Assembly (NCBI RefSeq): GCF_910592395.1
Contig: NC_088318.1
Span: forward strand, 4,030,001-4,094,000
Direction: 5' to 3'
Length of the DNA stretch: 64,000 nucleotides
Source: Lineus longissimus
Taxonomy: Eukaryota; Nemertea; Pilidiophora; Heteronemertea; Lineidae
In this document: positions 59,749-64,000 of the stretch, piece after piece
How the letters are laid out: each line of letters opens with the position of its first letter
How positions within the stretch are numbered: position 1 is the stretch's first letter
The notes under the pieces: model-generated
The model's database searches: none
The model's input: only the letters and a program-made list of their open reading frames with translations
What the model was told of the DNA's origin: nothing
Program-made: the position numbers and the translations under genes

Positions 59749-60470
59749 TAGACTGGACTCTTCTCTGTAACAGCTGGCGAGGCCTGCTACAGTGGGTGCA
59801 CCATCTTGAGGCTTCACTAGTTAACGTGATACTATGATGTGATTTACAACTTTGCGGAAAAAATACGTCCGTTTTTAATTGTTGATCACAAATGTAAAGC
59901 TCAAATTTTCCATTTTTGATTAGATTTATTATAAAATCGCTAAATGCAAACTACTGCGACCGCGAAAATGTTCATGTTGTGACGTCATCAATGAAAACGG
60001 CATCGAAGCGAGCCGTCCGGGCGGGATTAAACCATCAATTTCTGGAAAATGTGCATTTCGATTCGAAAACCTTACCGATTGATGAGAAAGTGACGTAGTC
60101 ATTTGTCAAAAACAGCTAAAACATTATATGGTGAAATTTGACATGAGTTACCCTTTAATCACCACCATTTTGGCTAGAACTACTTAAAAATCATAAAAGA
60201 ATAAGAACTCCCTGAAAAAAGAAGTGAATGCCCATTTAAGTCATGGGAGGATGTGGACAACTTTTAAAAGTTTACGAAAATCTGATGTGCTAATTACCAA
60301 TATGAGCAGATTATTTTGTGAATGTTTAACCCTTGATGGCTCAAGATGGGTGAGCAAATGTTTTAACGTTTGTGGCTAATAGGTTAAGAACAACGTACAT
60401 TAACGCTCAGGAGCAACAGAAAACTCTTTGTAGCCATATCCATATTGAGAAGGGATAATTGTAGAATTAT

Positions 60471-60875
60471 TGCTGAGATCGGTGGCATAGTGGTTTGAGC
60501 ACCGGGCTCATAATCAGGAGGTCGTGTGTTCGATTCTCGGAAGGGGTCACCGCTGTTTCGTCATTGTGTCCTTGACCAAGGCACTTTACTCCACTTTCTT
60601 CTCTCCACCCAGGAGTAAATGGGTACTAGCTGGCAGAGATGGCCCAATATGAATGTTAGTCCTGAGTGCTGTATAGCTGCAGCTCGGACGTGTGATACTC
60701 CCAGAGAGTAGAGCTTGAATCCAAATGTACATGCCAATATAGCCAGTGGCAAATATGGATTAAATCTAAGATAGATACTTGCTAGTGGTAATAATGTGAA
60801 GCGCTTTGAGTGACTGAAACAAGTTGGATTTAGCGCTATATAAGTCTCATGATTATTATTATTATTTTTGTTTTT
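60471..60875 (+). mobile_element. tRNA-derived SINE with ATT-repeat tail
   Basis: tRNA-like head with A box TGGCATAGTGGTTTGAG and B box GTGTTCGATTC, a central block TGTCCTTGACCAAGGCACTT of the kind shared by many metazoan SINEs, and a 3' part with AGCGCTATATAAG and an (ATT)n tail. It lies in the 3' region of the JmjC gene. Confidence 0.85.
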
Positions 60876-62921
60876 TTAAAAATAAATACTCCTCAATTGC
60901 TTTGTTAAGTTGTTGCAGTTGTGAGTTGTGGGTGTGTGCAATAGGCCTTTATAGTTTAGTATTCATATATGAATTTCAGGTTTATCCAATAAGCCTATAG
61001 CCTGGTCTTTGACAGGTCATTTCAAATCATTTGACTCTGAGCACTTTCCAAGCTACATTATCGGATGAGATATAAAAAAGCATGATCTGTATCATCCTGG
61101 TATCAATTGTTTTCAATATACTCCGCATCTCGATATTTTGTATACGAAATTGGAGAAAAAAGCCTGATCTCAGGATGGGAATGCACGTTTTATTCTCTGA
61201 AAATAAGTCATTGTTTAAGTTAAATGTCTACGCCGTGACATCGGAGATGAACTAATGTATTGATGTGTTACTTCAAAATATTTCAATACACCTTTTGAAG
61301 GCAAATCTGTTTGCTTCCTCTCGAGTGGTGTAGGTTATTTTCGAACTTCCTCCTCGGGCTTTGAAACGTTTCAGGTGATAAATTTGCTGGAGTTACCTCG
61401 GAGGAGCGATCTCGAAATGTGTTTACTTCCTCTTCAGACATGGTGGTGTCAATTTATAGCGGAGCTTTCCGAAGCATTGAAAAGGTTCAGGTGATCAATT
61501 TGCCGGAGTTAACCTCGGAACCACAGAATAACTTATTTCAGCGTAAAAGTGGCACTGTGCCATGTTATCTATGACGTGCTCTTTGTATTCATTAAAGAAG
61601 ATGTGAAAGGTTCACTTCAATACCAAGTCATTTCAGATATATGCAAACTCTAAATCAAATTTTTTGACAAGGATTCGTGGTTTAGACGAGCTCTCAGAAA
61701 GTATGTGTGAAGTTTTGCATACAGAAATCAAAGTACAAATAAAAAAATGTACCATTGTTGAAAAATGTAAAAAATATGTGTATAATGGTTTGGTTTTAAA
61801 GTAGTACTGGTGATATTTGTAAATTGTACATTAATCATGTAACTTATAATTATAATCTCCTCATAAAATGAGTCATCATAACATGTTTATTCATAGGTGT
61901 TTATATCATATCGTGACCAGCAGTTTAATGTGAAGGACTATGATTCAGGGACTATCTTACCATTTACACCACCACTCGTCACTGTGTACGTGATGTACTG
62001 CTAATGTAAACACCTGGACTCCTTCACAAATGCCTGTGACTATACATTGTAAAAATAACCCTGGTTTGGTGTGGATGTGTGTTCTAATGTTTACTGTTCT
62101 AGGAGAGCTTTGTGAAGGGTAAAATTCATGCAATTTTGATGAGCTCGTTATAACCAAATGTGAAAATGAGCAGGTCAATTCGTGTCTGTTAACCCTTGAT
62201 GGATGTTAACATAAATATTGGAATGTATGTTAAATAACATACTCATCTATTTATTCGCAGACTAGGTTATGTAAGAAAATCTTCAAAAGAATGTAAAATG
62301 TAACCCTTTGTGATCCATAATGTAAATGTTCATTTAGAATTCATCATGTAAGTGGATTGAATAAATTATCTTCATTAAAAGAGGTAATTTTGTGTTTTTC
62401 ATTGTCAACCCGGCAATCTTGTACAAAAAGCTCTGCAGACAAGATTGCAAGTATTATATTAATAGGGATAATTTCAGCATTTGGATAGAACATGTGCTTG
62501 ATTTATATTTGATTCTATGCTGCTGCATAATGCGGTTTTCAACACAGAGGCTGGATACTTTGCATAACCAATGCTGTTTTTTCCTCCTGAGGACAAAACC
62601 AGCGATTCGGAACGATCGAACCACAACAGTCATTGAGTTTTTGCCAGGTTCCATTGATGTAAGTGGTCTACTATGGTAGACATGTCCTCATAAGAGCTCT
62701 GTCAAATGGGTTGTGACCCTGGCTGGGTTTGACTGTATTGAGCATCGATAAGGAAGGATTAGCTTTGTGAATCAGAATTGAAACCCAGCCTGGTATGGTT
62801 GTGACGTTGTCTTCCAAGCTCTGTCTCCAACTACACTACAATGATTAGTTGTGAAATATGCTGAATAGATATCTGATCATATGACAACAGGTTGTGACAA
62901 CAGCCTCTTTCGATACGACGA
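60876..62921. other. JmjC 3' flank and KDSR 5' flank, no gene seen
   Basis: AT-rich. AATAAA occurs at several points (for example near 62355), so the JmjC 3' end cannot be fixed. At 61330-61510 two diverged tandem copies of about 110 bp share TTTCAGGTGATAAATTTGC-like sequence. The KDSR promoter should lie in the last few hundred bases. Confidence 0.5.
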
Positions 62922-63974
62922 ATGGCATCAGAATTGAGTGAAATCCCAAGTCACAACCATGGTTCAAAACCGAAGACAGAAAGAAAAATTTCGTCAGCAC
63001 TCCAGCGCCGCCAATTGGGAAAAAGTGGAACTAAAGATAAAAGCGGTGTCAAGATGTTGCTCGAAACTTTTGCTGTTATATCCGTCGTCATCGCCGTTTT
63101 GTATGTTTTGTCCTTTTTCCTATCACCAAAGAAGATACAGCTAACAGGAGGTCATGTTTTGGTGGGTGAAAATGATGCAGAAAAGTTCAAAACGCCGGTG
63201 CATTTTATTGTCCGATAATAGATACTCATGTAGACGATGCATCTTGTGAATGGACTGTAGTAGAGCAGTAGAGGGTTTGACTAACCTATTGCCGGATGAA
63301 CTGGCTAATAAGTTTAGATAGTTTTTCATGAAGACAACTCACCAATACTTTGCCTTCGATGCCATTAGCCATATTATGATACTGTTTTAACTGTAACTAG
63401 TGTAAGTGACTGTTGTAATCGTCTCATCGGGAACATTGTCGCTTTATGTCGGATTCTGTCAAAAGTGGACGTGTCGCGGCCAAGGCCAACCACTGACATG
63501 AATGGACAAAATATCAGTCAGCCCCACCCTGTGATGGAAAATGGCGATGGCAATTTCTCGAAACTTTCGGTAACGGGCGTTGATTCAAGATAGCTGATAC
63601 TTTTGTTATATTCCAGATAACTGGAGGTTCCAGTGGAATAGGAAAGGCTGTGGCCATAGAGGCAGCCAAACAGGGAGCCAATATCACTTTGCTGGCTCGG
63701 AATCCGGTGAGTGACAGAAATGTGATGCTGCGTGATAATCTAGAATAATTGCATGAAGTTCATTCAACAGAACAGCTGAGAAAGTCAAGATGCAGATTAT
63801 TTAAACAAATGTAGGTAAAAATCCCCCCCGGTAAAAATATCCCAAGGTAAAAATACCCCAAGGTAAAAGTCCCCCAGTAAATATCCCCATCGACGATGTG
63901 CCTTGATATTTCAGACCAAGCTTGCTGAGGCTAAGGCTGAGGTAGAGCGGCATCTCTTAGACATAACCAAGCAG
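62922..63974 (+). CDS. KDSR: 3-ketodihydrosphingosine reductase, exons 1-3 (3' part outside window)
   Basis: Exons 62922-63161, 63617-63706 and 63915-63974, all phase 0 with GT-AG introns. A hydrophobic helix (FAVISVVIAVLYVLSFFL) is followed by SPKK, then HVL/ITGGSSGIGK across intron 1: the TGxxxGxG NADPH-binding loop of a short-chain dehydrogenase. ANITLLARN and AEAKAEVERH follow. The spacing of helix, SPK and Rossmann loop is that of KDSR, which reduces 3-ketosphinganine with NADPH on the cytosolic face of the endoplasmic reticulum in sphingolipid synthesis. The ATG at 62922 adds 44 basic residues; the in-frame ATG at 63054 gives the length usual for the family. The active-site YxxxK lies beyond the window. 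Confidence 0.9.
63812..63890 (+). repeat. Short GGTAAAAATNCCCC tandem repeat in KDSR intron 2
   Basis: About five degenerate copies of a 15-18-bp unit (GGTAAAAATATCCCAA-like), just upstream of exon 3. Confidence 0.75.
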
Positions 63975-64000
63975 GTCAGTTGAAGAAAATTTTATTTCCT

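Noticed and set aside
60471..60545. tRNA gene
   Set aside because: A and B boxes are present but the arms do not close and a SINE body and ATT tail follow.

Overview
This is animal nuclear DNA. Genes are split by GT-AG introns, the inter-exon sequence is AT-rich, and there are many SINEs, MITEs, foldback elements and minisatellites. The repeat style (frequent 'tacatgta' and 'taggccta' words, TA- and TTAA-flanked MITEs) and the gene set suggest a marine invertebrate such as an ambulacrarian, cephalochordate or lophotrochozoan. I cannot place it further from sequence alone.

Left two thirds (1-43065): four head-to-tail copies of an 11-12 kb segmental duplication: unit I (cut by the window edge) 1-8601, unit II 8602-20835, unit III 20836-31929, unit IV 31930-43065. 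With these boundaries each full unit carries one ten-exon plus-strand gene. The predicted product is a single-pass membrane protein: signal peptide, four exons each coding one four-cysteine module that resembles the first half of an LDL-receptor class A (LDLa) repeat, one complete LDLa repeat, a Ser-Gly linker, a transmembrane helix, and a proline-rich cytoplasmic tail with a PPSY motif and a C-terminal PDZ-ligand-like SSV. Copy A (exons 6-10 only) and copies B, C and D are described with exon coordinates. I do not recognise it as a named gene. The right edge of the duplication lies inside a TA-flanked MITE that is complete only at 42949-43130. The units differ by datable insertions: a poly(A) retrocopy in unit I, a 1.1 kb repeat in units I-II, a foldback element in units I-III, a different foldback element in unit III, and an expanded 15-bp array in unit IV.

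Middle (43131-46777): no gene seen. It holds two unusual tandem arrays (43999-44207 and 44335-44893), a MITE, and a 296-bp element with long terminal inverted repeats.

Right third (46778-64000): three conserved single-copy genes. A minus-strand TMPPE-like membrane metallophosphoesterase (five exons) lies head-to-head, 643 bp apart, with a plus-strand membrane-anchored JmjC 2-oxoglutarate oxygenase (four exons, 5.7 kb last intron). The first three exons of a 3-ketodihydrosphingosine reductase (KDSR) gene follow on the plus strand and run off the window. TMPPE, JmjC and KDSR are ordinary intron-containing genes with intact catalytic motifs. The tandem LDLa-type receptor array is the unusual part of the window.
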